Shown: in pieces, positions 12,246-24,927 of the stretch
Position numbering within the stretch: position 1 is the first letter of the stretch
Layout of the letters: every line of letters begins with the position of its first letter
DNA from: Chlorops oryzae
Lineage: Eukaryota; Arthropoda; Insecta; Diptera; Chloropidae
NCBI GenBank assembly: GCA_020466095.1
Contig: CM035806.1
Coordinates: 147,213,167 to 147,277,166 of the forward strand
Length of the DNA stretch: 64,000 nt
Direction: 5' to 3'
Translations under genes and position numbers: made by a program
The notes under the pieces: generated by a model
What the model was told of the DNA's origin: nothing
Database searches by the model: none
Seen by the model: the letters and a program-made list of their open reading frames with translations, nothing else

Positions 12246-12791
12246 GGTGGAGCGTTTTGTTCGACAAAAAAAATGAAATTTCCCTAGTGAAATAAGATTC
12301 TACAATTTTTTTGGAGAAAAAATGCCCAGGGAACCATAGGTCAAAGCCGAATTGTTTTCAAAAAGAAGGCACATCTCAAATATGCCTAAAAGCATGCTAC
12401 AAATTATTTAATTTTTTACCCAAAAAAGTTTTTAAATTGAATTTTTCTTATTTTGATTCTTAGCATATTTTAAGGCATGAGAAATAATAAAATTTTGCTC
12501 GAAAAATCATCATAAATTGGCCAGTTTAAGATAGTTATTAAAGAAAATATAAAATTTTTTCAACTGCCCGAGTTTTGAGGGACGTTGAGGTGATTATTTC
12601 TCTGCTTTTTGAGATGTTTCCATCAACAATGATGACCAAAATAAGTCGAATATGGCATGAAAAGCCTTCGATTGCAAAATCGGAAGGTTAAAATTCACAT
12701 TTGACCTATAGTTTCTTCGGGATAATTATTAAGTATGGGCAACAGAATAAAATTCTGCTAGGGAAATTGGAGGTTACAAAATCGATCCACC
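12246..12791. mobile_element. TTAA-flanked element inserted in a TATATG microsatellite
   Basis: TTAA at 12242-12245 and 12792-12795 flank a 546-bp element starting GGTGGAGCG and ending CGATCCACC. Further inward, ATTTCCCTAG and CTAGGGAAATT are also mirrored. Both outer flanks are TATATG repeats, so it appears to have landed in the microsatellite. The TTAA target suggests a piggyBac-like source. Confidence 0.6.
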
Positions 12792-12795
12792 TTAA

Positions 12796-13140
<345 letters not shown>

Positions 13141-13237
13141 TGTACAATATGAATATGCTTAGCGTTTGTATATGTTTGCAATATGAATATCGTACGTTTT
13201 ATGTTGTATTCGACAAAATTTTTATTGTCCAATTATT

Positions 13238-13390
13238 GTTTGCCTCAGCGGGGAATAGATCTCACGATAATCGGAGTATATGGCGCGTGCGCTATCTTCT
13301 ACGCCATGTCATGTCAAGGTTAAACGGACGCGAAAACCTTATTTAAGTTTAAGTACCCATTGAGATTTAAGCACATGAACAGCACGCTTC
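13238..13390 (-). mobile_element. Fragment of the tRNA-bearing CCCAGC element
   Basis: On the minus strand it contains A box-like TGGCGTAGAAGA and a decayed B box, followed outward by a block shared with 45750-45805 (ACCTTATTTAA, then ATTGAGAT, then AAGCACATGAACAGC). No terminal repeats remain. Confidence 0.5.
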
Positions 13391-14718
13391 TAAGATGATT
13401 GTCCCTCAAGAGTCATGCCTGACAAGGTCACCTATTTATGTATATACGCCGGTGAAATCACTGTGTTCTACAGTAGATATTTGGCTGCTGTCTCTCTGTA
13501 AGATTTATATAAATATTAAAGGTTTTAAATGTATATTTATTCTATATACATACATATGTTTATTAACTCTCTTTATATATATTTATATGTATAGGTTTAA
13601 AGAACATGAATTTTATTGAAATGACTGTGGGCTTATGCCGCATTTATACTTTGTTGCTAGCTATTTTAAGATGTCTTTGTCCCTAATCTTGTGTTGTCAT
13701 CAACATGTTTAACGTAACGTAAACGAATATTTCTCAAAAGCTTTAATTAATTTAATGAAATTGCTTTGTTCTCACGCCTTTATCACTCTAATACATTACA
13801 AAAAGCCTGTTTAATTCACATTAACAACGGATGAAAAGTGACAAAGTAACCGTTTTGCTGCTTTGTACCACAAATTCTCACATGAATGAATTGAAAGAAC
13901 GAAAAAAGAATAGAAATAAGATTAAAAAAAAAATTATAAAAATAAATATAAAAAAAAAATATAAATAAAAAGCAGAAAAGAAAAGAAAACAAATGAAAAG
14001 AAGAAGAGAAAGCAGAAACACTATAGAATCGCGAGGCAATTACAATTTAAATCCCCACAAATAGCATGGATTAGAACCATAAATCTAGCCATACGCCCTT
14101 AAAACAGCAACAGCAACAGCAGAAGGCAGTATATCCACTCGCAAGGTTGAATAAACAAAGCACCAAAGAATTAAAATAACAATATAAGGTCAAAGGAAAA
14201 ATGGTCGCAGAAATACTTAGAGGTACTCAGAAACTCCAAAACAACATGAACATAGATCTGTGCCAAACCAAAGACACAGGCAACATATTTCCGGAAAATT
14301 ATGGCAAAACAATTTCGCCCATCGTGCCTGCACTGACAATTTGTACAGTGGAGCCAAACTGCTGAAAATTCATCAAATTAATTTCAAGAATTTAAAGCTA
14401 ATAAATATTATTTAAAGGGAAAAACGACAATTCATTGAACGATAATTAAGTATTTAACATTTACCATAAGGTTCATGTTATTGTGTTCAAGAAATGGGCA
14501 TTCCTTTAACTAAGAAAAAAGTACAAGAAAAAATTGAAAATTATATTAGATAAATTATGGTCCTTTTAAATGAATCCGATGTTTTATGTGTCTCCTTTAA
14601 ACGATTGTTTACGAAAACACAAAATCTCTGTGATTACTTTGCTCCTCCTAAGAGTCCGACCCCTATTCGTCGAAGCATCTCAATTCAATAAAATCATAGA
14701 TTTTGGATAACACATGAT

Positions 14719-14961
14719 CAGGGCTCGGATTTTATTGACTTTTATAAATTTAAAGCATACTTTATGGAGTAAAAATTTTGTTCAACTCACATAAAGTTAA
14801 GATTCAAATCGATTTTTAACTTCAATATGAATTTTTTTGAAGTTAGAAAAACGGTTTGAAGTTTAACTTCGCTAAAATTATTCGCTAAACGTTGGTAAGA
14901 AAAAGTTTTGCCCCATAAAGTATGCTTTAAATTTATAAAAGTTAACAAAATCCGAGCCCTA
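14719..14961. mobile_element. hAT-type MITE family A, copy 1
   Basis: 243 bp. It starts CAGGGCTCGGATTTT and ends AAAATCCGAGCCCTA, with a perfect 8-bp duplication CACATGAT (14711-14718 and 14962-14969). Subterminal inverted blocks TTTAAAGCATACTTTATGG and CCATAAAGTATGCTTTAAA make it nearly fully palindromic. Confidence 0.88.
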
Positions 14962-15322
14962 CACATGATCGAGAAAAGTATTAGCATAGTTTAGTACTTG
15001 TTCCACCGTGCGACATGAAACTGGCAGAGAGAAAACAAAAATGCCAATGCGAAAATCTACGCAACGCGGATGCCATATCGTGGTTTGTACACAAAGCTCA
15101 AAAGAAAGGAAAATTAAAAAAAAAAAAGACTATGGAGAGGAGTTGCGGATGAGAAGAAGGAGAGCGGGAACCGAAGGAGCACATTGAACGTGCTCTGTCA
15201 GCCTGAAAGCGCGCACACAGACGAAAATGAGCTGGGCCAGCACCTTATCATGCCTCGATCAAATTAAAATAATTGCGCTTAAGCACCTGAAATTATGCTT
15301 CGCCATTTACTTTCTTTACACT

Positions 15323-15354
<32 letters not shown>

Positions 15355-16548
15355 GTCTTGTTGTCCTTCGCCGTTTAAAATGAAAGCTGACAGTGCTTAA
15401 AAACGTGAGCTGTGTGATGTAGGAATTATCGTTCACGGTACACTGCGGTTCACTGCATTAACCCTGGCATTCCATTTACCCCCACTGCTCGACTTACGAA
15501 ACTCTTACGGAATCTATGGCCTCCGGGTTATACGGTTCAGTACATGTCGTTCGTTGGCTGTTTAGTCGTTGGGTTGATAGTTGGGTTGGCGGGATGTTTG
15601 GCTGGTTGTTTGGTTGGCTGGTCGGTCGGTCGGTTGGTCGGTTGGTTGATGCAATACACCAAACTTTATACACCATATCTCTCGATATTACCTGAAAATT
15701 CCAACTACCAAATACTACTACCATACTACTACTGCTAATACTGCCGAATACCGAGAGTACCGAACTCTGGGTGAACTTAAGTTGCGAACAGAAAATGTGT
15801 GCCTTATCTTTTAAATACTATACGAGAAGCTAGCTCCTCTTTTAGTTATATTTCGTGCTCCCGTACACTTTGTTTACATGGCTCATCGTTGTCATCTTGA
15901 AAAGTTGACTTAACGTTTAACCGCAAGAAGCGGTTGTTTGGTCGGTCGGTCGGTCTTTGCGTTAGCGTGTCAAAATTTCCACTTGACATCGACTCTCCAT
16001 GAATCTGTATGGGAAGGTATCAAAATGTCGATACGATTTTTATTTTTTCATATTTATTATAGAGAGCGCTCTGTTCAGGAATACAGGGCAAAGGGGTAGG
16101 TGATTACCCCGGTCCCCCCATGCTCTAGGAAACAGCAAGCTGATGATCTTTTTGTTGTTTGCGGCACCAGGGAATCATCGAGGTCTTAGTAATAACTTCA
16201 AATTATCTTCAAAGGTCCCCGAGAATTTGCTATAGATTTTTCGATAAATTTGGCCATTTCTCAGGATGTCTCGAAAGATTTTATTAGGTTTATTCCTCTT
16301 GTAATAAACAAAAAAAACGGCAGATATGACGGAAAAGACTAAATTACCCATACATAGATACGGCACGAGCAATAAAAACTTTGGGGACTTAAATCCTGAA
16401 ACAAGACCAAACCAAATAAATCGGCTAGGCATTTGAAACGTTCAAAAACCAACCTGGGCCCTTCCGCATCTTAAGTTGGCCACTCAACCAAATATTATCC
16501 TATTAATACTAGGTATTTTTTTCTTCTTCTTGCGTGTTTAACTATCCC

Positions 16549-16767
16549 GGTCTATCCCGGGGTCCGCAAAACGCGACCAGTTCCTCCATTTTGTTCTGTC
16601 GGTTGCATCATCCGAGTTAAGTCCTACAGCCTCTAGGTCCCATTTTATTGTGTCCATCCAGCGCTGTTTCGGACGCCCCCGTTTTCTGCAACCTTGGATT
16701 TCCAGTGCGTAGCCTTTCTTTGCCAAAGTCTCCTCATTTGCTCTCAGGACGTGTCCATACCAGAGTT
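16549..16767 (-). pseudogene. Non-LTR retrotransposon C-terminal coding fragment
   Basis: The minus strand reads WYGHVLRANEETLAKKGYAL, then a GCRKRGRPKQRWMDTIKWDL block and a DRTKWRNW block. This is the conserved region after the reverse transcriptase domain in many insect non-LTR elements (the RGRP-x-x-RW-x-D motif and following Trp-rich part). Only about 73 codons survive and no RT catalytic motif is nearby, so it is a dead fragment. Confidence 0.75.
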
Positions 16768-17375
16768 AATATTAAGTATTAAGTATTAGTATTACACTCA
16801 AAAAATTCCGTCGTAGAATCTACGATATCCGACGTAGAATCTATTATATCCGCAATTGATATAGGTCCAATTGCAAGATATCATAGATTCTACGACCGCT
16901 TTGCAGTAGTTTCTACGATGAGGAATGTCATTGATTTCAACGATATATAACGTAGATTTAACGATATTCCATCTTAGGAACTATGATGTTATTTCATAGG
17001 AACTACGATATCAAATCTTGAAGTACATTTCGATAACTTCTTAATTTTGATATGAATTCTTGTCGGCGGGTTCGATCCCTGCTCCAGCGAGCGTATTTTT
17101 TTTTTTTTTTTTCTTTTTGAAAAGTAGATATTGTAACATTTACATTATTTAAAAAACTGGGAAATAAAAGATTTTACCAAAATTTGTATGCTTAAAAAAT
17201 TAAAAAAAAGATTCTATAGGAATTTCTTGAAAGAGATTGTGCGTGACGTTTTGGAAGGCGTAATGAAAGCAACTCTATTTATTTGGTTGGCAACTTACTT
17301 TCTGTTTTCCCCGTAATATTGCCTTGAAATTTACTTGCCTGCTTTATTCTCCATTTTTCCACAAATTCTTTTCTA

Positions 17376-17450
17376 TTTGACAGGGTTCGAGAACTCGGAC
17401 CTTCCAGATTACAAGTCTAGCACACTTCAACTACGCCATCGCGAGATATG
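17376..17450 (-). other. tRNA-like module
   Basis: The minus strand has A box TGGCGTAGTTGA and a B box-like GAGTTCTCGAACCC, with CTTGTAATC at the anticodon position. Relic or pol III promoter module. Confidence 0.5.
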
Positions 17451-17671
17451 ATTTGAGCTTGCTAGTTTTATTATATCAATATAAGTGGGAAACAGTAGAA
17501 ACTATTAGATTGACAGTAAAACTTATTGTATTTTACGTAGATTCTATGATATTTCCATCGTAGATTCTACGATATTTAAATCGTAAAATCTATGATGGGC
17601 ATATTTCTTCCACAGTAGAAACTATTATATTTACAGTAAAACTTATTGTATTTTACGTAGATTCTATTATA

Positions 17672-17755
17672 TTTTGTGGCTCTGGGATAGCGTAGGGGAT
17701 GCGTGCTATGCTCTTGATCCCAAGGTCCGAGGTTCGATTCCCGGCACAGGCGAAA
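17672..17755 (+). other. tRNA-like module
   Basis: A box TAGCGTAGGGGA and a perfect B box GGTTCGATTCC followed by CGGCACAGGCG. Spacing fits a tRNA with a somewhat long variable region. It is embedded in the inverted-repeat element and so is not called as a tRNA gene. Confidence 0.5.
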
Positions 17756-18459
17756 CGGAGTGTAATGTTCCAAGCCTAGCACTGGTTTTTCAAAAATCGC
17801 ATGTTAGGGGCACACTACATAAAAAAAAAGACATACACTCACACAAACACAATAAAACCTCCTTGGTATCACAATGGGCCTACGGCCTAAGTGGCAGCCA
17901 CTTCAACCTACCTACCTATTATATTTTTCTACGTCTTCCTATCGTAAAAACAACGATGCAAAATTTTTTCAGTGTATATATAGTTAATACTGGGTATTTA
18001 TTTTACCGAAATTCGAATGGTCGGTCTCTTTAAAAATCTTGACTATTTCCTCACACTGGGAATTCTTTTATGAAGAAGAATCCCACTGCTACACTACTAC
18101 ATACATAGACGAGAAAGAAAGAATGAAAACTTTCGAATGAAACTTAAAATCCTTGAAATTTTCCAATTCTCTCGGAGATTACAAGAAACTTCTTAAGAAA
18201 CAAATTGAAAAAAAATAATAATAATAAAATTCACAAAAAATAACATAGAACAAAAAATAATATGAAAAAAAAAAAAACAGAAAATCATCTTAACAATCAA
18301 GAAAAGAGATTTAAAAGGAATTTCTTCGACCATTTTCATTATTACTCTGCAATATACATATTCGCTTCGTCGGCTTTCCCACGAACAATTTCAAATTTTC
18401 TAATGTCTTTTTATTTATTTATTTTTTTAATGTTTTCCCTTCTCTTTTTTTCATTCCAG

Positions 18460-18639
18460 AGTGCAAAATCTAGATTCCATTGTACGCACCACAGACCGTG
18501 ACCTGCCTGTTGTGAATACGCGTGGCGATGTCTTATTCAACTCATGGAAAGGTATTTTCAACGGGCAAGGGGGATTCTTCTCGCAAGCACCGCGCATCTA
18601 CAGCTTTAGCGGCAAAAATGTCCTCACGGATCCATTATG
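18460..18639 (+). CDS. Mp: Mp exon: middle of endostatin domain
   Basis: 180-nt exon encoding the last base of codon 44 through two bases of codon 104. The acceptor is a strong pyrimidine tract ending TTCATTCCAG (AG at 18458-18459). The donor is ATG|GTAAGT at 18640. It contains VQNLDSIVRTTDRDLPVVN, then VLFNSWKGIF, then ARIYSFSGKNVLTDPLW, if the neighbouring A-P-R block is read with it. These match the family pattern of a conserved SIVR block, an IVN block, a LF-x-x-W block and an RIYSF-G-x-VL-x-x-P-x-W block. No cysteine is expected or seen here. Codon 44 is completed as Arg (AG+A) and codon 104 is completed as Trp (TG+G) by the next exon, which confirms the joins. Base composition is far more balanced than in the flanking introns. 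Confidence 0.93.
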
Positions 18640-18684
18640 GTAAGTCGTGCACGTACCATCATGCACTACAGTATATATGAATAG

Positions 18685-18710
18685 CGTGTGTGTGTGTGTG
18701 TGTGTGTGCG
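18685..18710. repeat. (GT)n microsatellite
   Basis: About 12 GT units just downstream of the second endostatin exon donor. Confidence 0.8.
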
Positions 18711-19257
18711 TATTTAGGCATAGTTTGAGATAACTTCGTGTAATTTCGTCTCGCAGACCCACTGAAGCGCAAGTTGATGGTCTCTTCCTCCGTTTATGAA
18801 TGCGCCTAATAACCGTAGACAATACATAAAAGAATGCGCAATATTTTATAAATATTTTTGGTTTTCTCCTATTGAAATTTTTTGTTTTGTCTTTGTTCTG
18901 TAACAAGTCCTTTGTACGTTAACGCCGCCATGGAAGATGAGATTTTTCTTAGGGATGGACAAGGAATTTCATGCATAAATGGGAGAATGCGCGATTAATT
19001 AAACCATTATACTTATCATTAAAATTACATTCGAACTTGAATCGTTTATTTTGTGGTGGACTATTGTGGAGTGTAGGAGTGTACTTTCAAAAGCTCAAGT
19101 TGTTAAATAGCCGATAATAATAATAATTTTTCTTTCGTTTCTCTTGAGCAAAGAATCCAAAGAAAATCTTAACGTCATTCGAAATGTTATTGAGCATACA
19201 TACATATAAACAAGTTGGCAAGTGTATCTCTATTGCTGCGTGAAGAACGATGAAAAT

Positions 19258-19800
19258 AAAGTGTCATTTCCAATTATGCGTCAGCTGCGTTGCGTCATTT
19301 GACGCAAATATTCAACACATGCAAGCATATGGGAGCAGCGCAAATCAATTGCGTGCGTGCGGACGCAGCGTCAAATAATATTGCACGCAGCGTGAAATTC
19401 TGACAGCTGCGTATAACAGTTGAAAATAGGAATATAAAAGTGTTGTAGAAAGTATTGAGTACCTACTTTCGAGTACTTCATACTTGCGGGGAATACTTTT
19501 CATTGAAATATGATAAATTTGTTCTTATATCTCTTTGTTCTCATATTTATAAGTGCATATTTGAGTAATTAATGTCATTATTCTATCGTTCAAAATCAAA
19601 TGTTGGTTTATATTTTTGCAAACGTCTCAAATACAACCCTTCATAAAAAATGTAGTGAGTCGATTACTCTTCACAATTGTGCTTCACTAAGAAATTTCAA
19701 GGCACCCCATATGCTGACGCACACGCACTGTTGGAAATTGCATTTTTCACGCATTCGACGCAGCGTCATGCGTCTGACGCATAATTGGAAATGGCACTTT
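19258..19800. mobile_element. Foldback element with AAGTGYCATTTCC ends
   Basis: Left end AAGTGTCATTTCCAATTATG, right end CATAATTGGAAATGGCACTT. Subterminal TGACGC/GCGTCA blocks are repeated and mirrored. A solo right end recurs at 20113-20163. Interior blocks (ACAGTTGAAAATAGGAATAT) recur near 22920. Confidence 0.65.
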
Positions 19801-19987
19801 AGGCTGAGAATACACCGGAACAAACGAAACAAAACAAAACGTTTTCGTTTTTCGAAAAACCCGTTTCGTTTTGACTAATCTGGTGTCTTCGCTCTCATAA
19901 AACACAATGTACTGTTTGTTTTTGAAAACGTTTTGTTTCGGTTTCGTTTTGTTTCGTTTCGTTTGATATCGTGTGTACTTATCCTTA

Positions 19988-20112
19988 CGCTATAGACATA
20001 TAACATTGAGTTGTCATTGCATGTCTACATGAAGACCAAAGAACAAATGACGGGCTGTAGACGAGCTATTGACGTCGGTGGCTATTATGTAGACAAAAGG
20101 AGTACTCTTTCA
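19988..20112 (-). mobile_element. Diverged fragment of the CCCTGCAGGAA element
   Basis: The reverse complement matches the interior of the elements at 54229 and 57455 (GAGTACTCCTTTTGTCTA, GACGTCAATAG, TTGAGTTGTCATTGAATGTC on the complementary side). It adjoins the solo end at 20113-20163. Confidence 0.5.
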
Positions 20113-20727
20113 CGCATTCGACGCAGCGTCATGCGTCTGACGCATAATTGGAAATGGCACTTAAGGCCAAATCTTAGTGCTGCTCTATAGCTGCGGTATA
20201 CGATTTGTTATTGTGAAAATTGTGTCAACGGTGTGAAACCCACGAAAGAATCGAAACAAATGAAATCTCTGAAACAGCCACGAAATATGGCCAAAGGCGA
20301 AAGGGCAATGCAGGGCCTATTACCGAGACAATTATATTAAGAACAAGACAAGAAAATAACAATAATAATAATAACTTCCATTTGAATGTACCACTAATGA
20401 CCACGAAAAACACTGTCACGATGATCTGAATTGTGTTAGGATTTACCAAAAATTCCCTATATTTGTTTGTATTCGGTTGTACTTGCAATGCAATTTAAAA
20501 CTACAACTGAAAGGCGAAACCCACTCGACTGGGGGAGGTCATCATTTAATATTGCCCTAACAAACTAACCTCATCGTGTCCGCATTTACAGCTCACGGCT
20601 GACGGTCTCACGATTCACGATTGACGATTCACGATTCATGATTCCTGTTGGGGATGCCCTGCTTGGGCTGCTTGGGCGGCGCTCTAGGATTTGACTTGAA
20701 TTAAACGAAACTAAAACGCTTGGAACA

Positions 20728-20730
<3 letters not shown>

Positions 20731-20770
<40 letters not shown>
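20731..20770. repeat. (GA)n microsatellite
   Basis: Uninterrupted GA run of about 20 units. Confidence 0.9.
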
Positions 20771-20773
<3 letters not shown>

Positions 20774-22496
20774 CGTACAAAATGTATACAGTTTCGTATT
20801 AGTTTCTAAGGATGTCATTACGTAGGCGGAGCAGGCTCGTCATGTCGCTTAAATATGCTAAGAATGACGCCTTTTCTGATTCCCACCTCCATCCATTCGG
20901 CATTCCCGACCTCAGTCTCCTACATAAGTACATATATTTCGATTCCGGTCGCCTTGTTTGTATGCCACGACGCGCCGTTGCGTCGCTCCGCCACAACCCG
21001 AAATGATCCAAAAATGTTGACACAAAAAGTTTGTTCGTTAATTACTTTCAAAATTAATTTTGACATTTTTAGTTTGTCTTTTAGCTTTTGTTCCTCCTCG
21101 TTTTATTCCTTCGCAACGAAGGAACCGAGGTGGAGTGGCGTAGAGTAGAAGGGAGTGGAGCGGACCGGAGTGGAGTGGAGTGGAGTCGAATAGAGTAGAG
21201 AAGAGCTGAGTGGAGCAATACCGTAGCGGAGTATTAACTATGTTGGCCCTTTGTTGGTCTCTGTGACTCTTAGTTTTTTTTTTTTTTTGCTTCATTTTTC
21301 GATTCGTCTTGGGTCCCTGTAAAGTTTTGTTTACTCAAATGCCCTAAAGCAACTCTACGGCTCCTTCTTATGCTGAATATATATGTATATATATAAATAT
21401 ATTTTGCTTTTTTGTTTGTTTCTTGTTGTTCTCTTTTATTTTTTATTATTTGTTTTTTTCTTTTGCTTTGCTTTGCTGTGCAATAAAAAGCTGAGTTCTG
21501 TCTGTTTTCTGGCTACGTTTGAAAGTAACAATCTGCACGTTTCGTTACGCAAACAACTGACATTATTATAATACGAACTCGCACTTTTCAAATTTATTCT
21601 GTCCCCACTCCCTGTCTCTCTTCATCCACCGCCCGCTGCTGGTGCGTCTTTTTCTTGGTAGTCGTTGGTCTTTTTGTTTTGCCCCCCGCCCCCCTCAGCA
21701 CAAAGTGCAATAGATTTCTACGAGTTTAATTTCCATTTGCGGAAATAAGTTTGGACTTGTCTTCAAAGCGATTTTATGCTTGTCCAAATTTCTTGGTCAC
21801 CTTTACGATATTAATTTCCTTTTTGACGTAGCCATTTTGTAGAGAACCTTTCGACTTGCCTAAATTTTAGCTAAGCGAGCCATATTAAAGAATTTTTTTG
21901 AGATTTATTTTCTTATTTTCTGCTAATGGAAATAAACAGCGGAAGCTCGAAAAACAAAAAAATTTAATTATTTTTAACTCATGCACTCGGAATGATCTGA
22001 CCGAAAACAACAAAAAAAAAAAAAAAAAACGCACGATTTTCAGTTCAGTGTGAAAACCGGGAGATGGGAATTTTTATTAATTTCTCTTTGGCTTTGTTCT
22101 TTTGAATTTCAGTTACACATGAGTATGCCTCGGAATTTGAATATGTTAAAAAAGTGAAAAAAAAATTCAAAAAAAATTCAAAAAAAATATTCAAAAAAAT
22201 TTTAAAAAAAGTATTCAAAAAATTCAAAATATTTAAAAAATTCACAGTCAAAAATTCCAAATTAGTTCGATTTAGTATGCCTTAAAATGTTGAATTGTCA
22301 AATTAACAAAAAAAGCCTACTTCAGTGAATAAAATATTCAAAAAATACAGTTAAATGCAAAAAAATTCAAAAAAATTCAAAATATTCAAATAATTCAAAA
22401 AAATTCAAAATTATTCAAAATCCGAGCTCTACACATGATAAAAGAACGGGAGGGGATGTTGTAGGTGTTCCCGTTAATGTAAAATCTCTCTGTATT

Positions 22497-22935
22497 TCTG
22501 TTTGTTAAGCTTGAATTCCAATAGTGCAGGAGCTGCGTAACGTGAATTCCTGCAAACATTCAACATATGAAAACATATGGAACTAGTTCGAATCAATTTC
22601 CTGCATGCTCACGCACACGCACGAGTTCAAAAAATTGAAAATTATTCAAAACTGAGTTAACAGTTGATAAAAAACGTGGATTGGGACTTTTAAGGTGCTT
22701 CCGTACTAATTGGACTTAAAATGGACTCACTGTTAGTTCTGTTTCGTTAAGCTTGAATTCCAATAGTGCAGGAGCTGCGTAACGTGAATTCCTGCAAACA
22801 TTCAACATATGAAAACATATGGAACTAAATAGTTCGAATCAATTTCCTGCATGCTCACGCACACGCACGAGTTCGAAAAATTGAATATTTCCTGCGCGTG
22901 AGCTACATGACAGCTGAGTATAACAGTTGAAAATA
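22497..22935. repeat. Two tandem copies of a 242-bp foldback-derived unit
   Basis: The block beginning AAGCTTGAATTCCAATAGTG occurs at 22507 and again at 22749. Each is followed by GGAGCTGCGTAACGTGAATT and CATATGAAAACATATGGAAC. The second copy runs on into a block shared with the element at 19258-19800. Confidence 0.75.
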
Positions 22936-23261
22936 GGAATATAACAGTGTTTAGAAACTATTGAGTACTTTTTTAAGGTGCTTGGTACTATTGGACTTCA
23001 TATGGACTCACGTTTAGTTCGCCAATATTCATTGCTGGACCGCAGCTCCCAATTTTCGCCTAGCCGGTTCATCTGCTGCCTCGTTTCCTTCGATGCCTGC
23101 ATGTCTGGGAACCCAGAACTCTGTTTCGCTGAGCAAAATATTGCAAAGTTTTTAAGCAGAAACCTACTCACTATTTGTGATGTGTGTTTGCGGGAAGTCA
23201 GTGATTTTATCGGAGCAAACACATGTACTTACATGTGCTTCCTTGATCCTACGATCTAGGT

Positions 23262-24927
23262 AGAGCTGGAGAACTATCGATAGTTGCGACCATCGGTAGT
23301 CTGAAATATCGATAGTATCGACAGTACTATCGGAAAATATATTTTAAAATTTAAACTTATTTCATTGGCAAATTGCTAGTGATTTCGATCAAGCATGTTT
23401 GAGCTGTTTAACATTTAAATATCAACCGTTTGAAAGTTTTAATGGTGGTCCTATAATAATTTAATAAAATACTGTCCATAAGTATCTCTCCTCATTTAAT
23501 ATCAAGTGGTAATATACAAGAAGCCGAATTTTAAAACCTTTCTGACTCAATTCTCCATGCTTTGTTACCAGCACTGATGCTAGGCAGTATTTTGGTGACT
23601 CTTTTCCCTTGGATATTGAAAAAAAATCCTTCATTTCTCTTTTCTTTAGGAAAGTGATCAGTAAAAATCCCTTGTAAACATTTGAAGTGATTTTTGGTTA
23701 AAGGTAAAATCGAAAAAATCCCTCAAAACGGAAAAAATCCCTCGTTCTGGCATCAGTGCATAGAATACAATTTTAGCATGACGCCTATAATTCTCATTTG
23801 GTTTGTAAAATTGAGACACTTAAGACTCGCAGAATTTCTGAAGATTTTTCGAGACGTGATGAAGCAAGAACGTGTGTAAGTCATAATCATCATCACCATG
23901 ACCGTCATCATCACCGTCATCATCACCGTCATCATCACCGTCATCATCACCGTCATCATCATCAACCTCACCATCATCAACATCATCATCATCATCACCA
24001 TCAACAACATAAACACCATCGTCATCACCATCATCATCACCAACATCATCACCAACATCATCACCAACATCATCACCAACATCTATCACCATCCATATAT
24101 CACATCATAATCTCACACATCATCAATATCCGATCATCATCACCAACATATTCACGCATCATCATCACCGTCATCATCAGGCATGTAATCATGTACCAAT
24201 ATCATCACCAACATCATCACCAACCTCACCATCATCATCACCGTTATCATCACCAACCTCACCATCATCATCATCATCACCAACATCATCACCAACATCA
24301 TCACCATCGTCATCGCCAAGCTCACCGTCATCATCGATAGTATCGATGATCGATAATTTTGACAATCGATAATTTCGATAATCGAAAGATGAATTTTCGA
24401 GCGGCTCTCGCCATTATCTAAATTAAGGCATTTGTAGAAATGATGGAAACTGTCCATTTCAAAAATAAGAAAGGCCTCTGTCACCGCTAGCACAGCAGAA
24501 TTTCTGAAGATTTTTCACGACGTGATGTGGCAAGAACGTGTGTAAGCTTGTCTTATTTATCGGTTAGAGCTTTACATCTATCGATAATTCGAATAATCGA
24601 TCATTTTATTAATCGATAGGTAATATGAATAATCGGTAGTTCAAAGAATATATAATTCAAATAATCGGCTATTTAAATATATAATTTTCATAATCTATAA
24701 TTCAAATAATCGATAATTTCAATAATCGATCACTTCAATAATCGAAATTAGACATTTTTATGAATCTGTCCATTTCGAAAAAATCTCCAGCAGCACCACC
24801 TTTCCAAAGCTAAAGTAAATATCAATGATTTTAAACTATTGATCGACGCGAAAAATCATCGATGTTTTCGATAGTTTGAAACCATCGATAGTATCGATAG
24901 GGCTATCGATTGTTTCTCCAGATTTAT
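23262..24927. mobile_element. hAT-like element copy 2 with ATCGATA motifs and a CAT-repeat expansion
   Basis: Left end AGAGCTGGAGAACTATCGAT, right end ATCGATTGTTTCTCCAGAT, flanked by an 8-bp ATCTAGGT duplication (23254-23261, 24928-24935). The same backbone begins the window at position 1. Compared with that copy it contains an extra block near 23572-23758, with its own CACTGATGC/GCATCAGTG inverted ends, and a large CATCAT tract at 23881-24340. Confidence 0.75.
23881..24340. repeat. CAT/CAC-rich trinucleotide expansion
   Basis: About 460 bp of CATCATCACCGT and CATCATCACCAA units, absent from the equivalent place in the element copy at position 1-640. It creates an artefactual His-rich frame. 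Confidence 0.9.

Larger units (their letters stand above)
16795..17974. mobile_element. 1.18-kb TA-flanked inverted-repeat element with three tRNA-like modules
   Basis: Left end CACTCAAAAAATT, right end AATTTTTTCAGTG, flanked by TA at both sides. The arms are built from CGTAGATTCTACGATAT-type palindromes. A 122-bp block (CAGTAGAAACTATTA, then TTTTACGTAGATTCTAT) is duplicated in tandem near 17490 and 17612. tRNA-like modules lie near 17066-17092, 17376-17450 (minus) and 17672-17755 (plus). Confidence 0.6.

Noticed and set aside
23798..24340. 180-residue His-rich open frame
   Set aside because: Produced by the CAT trinucleotide expansion inside a transposable element.
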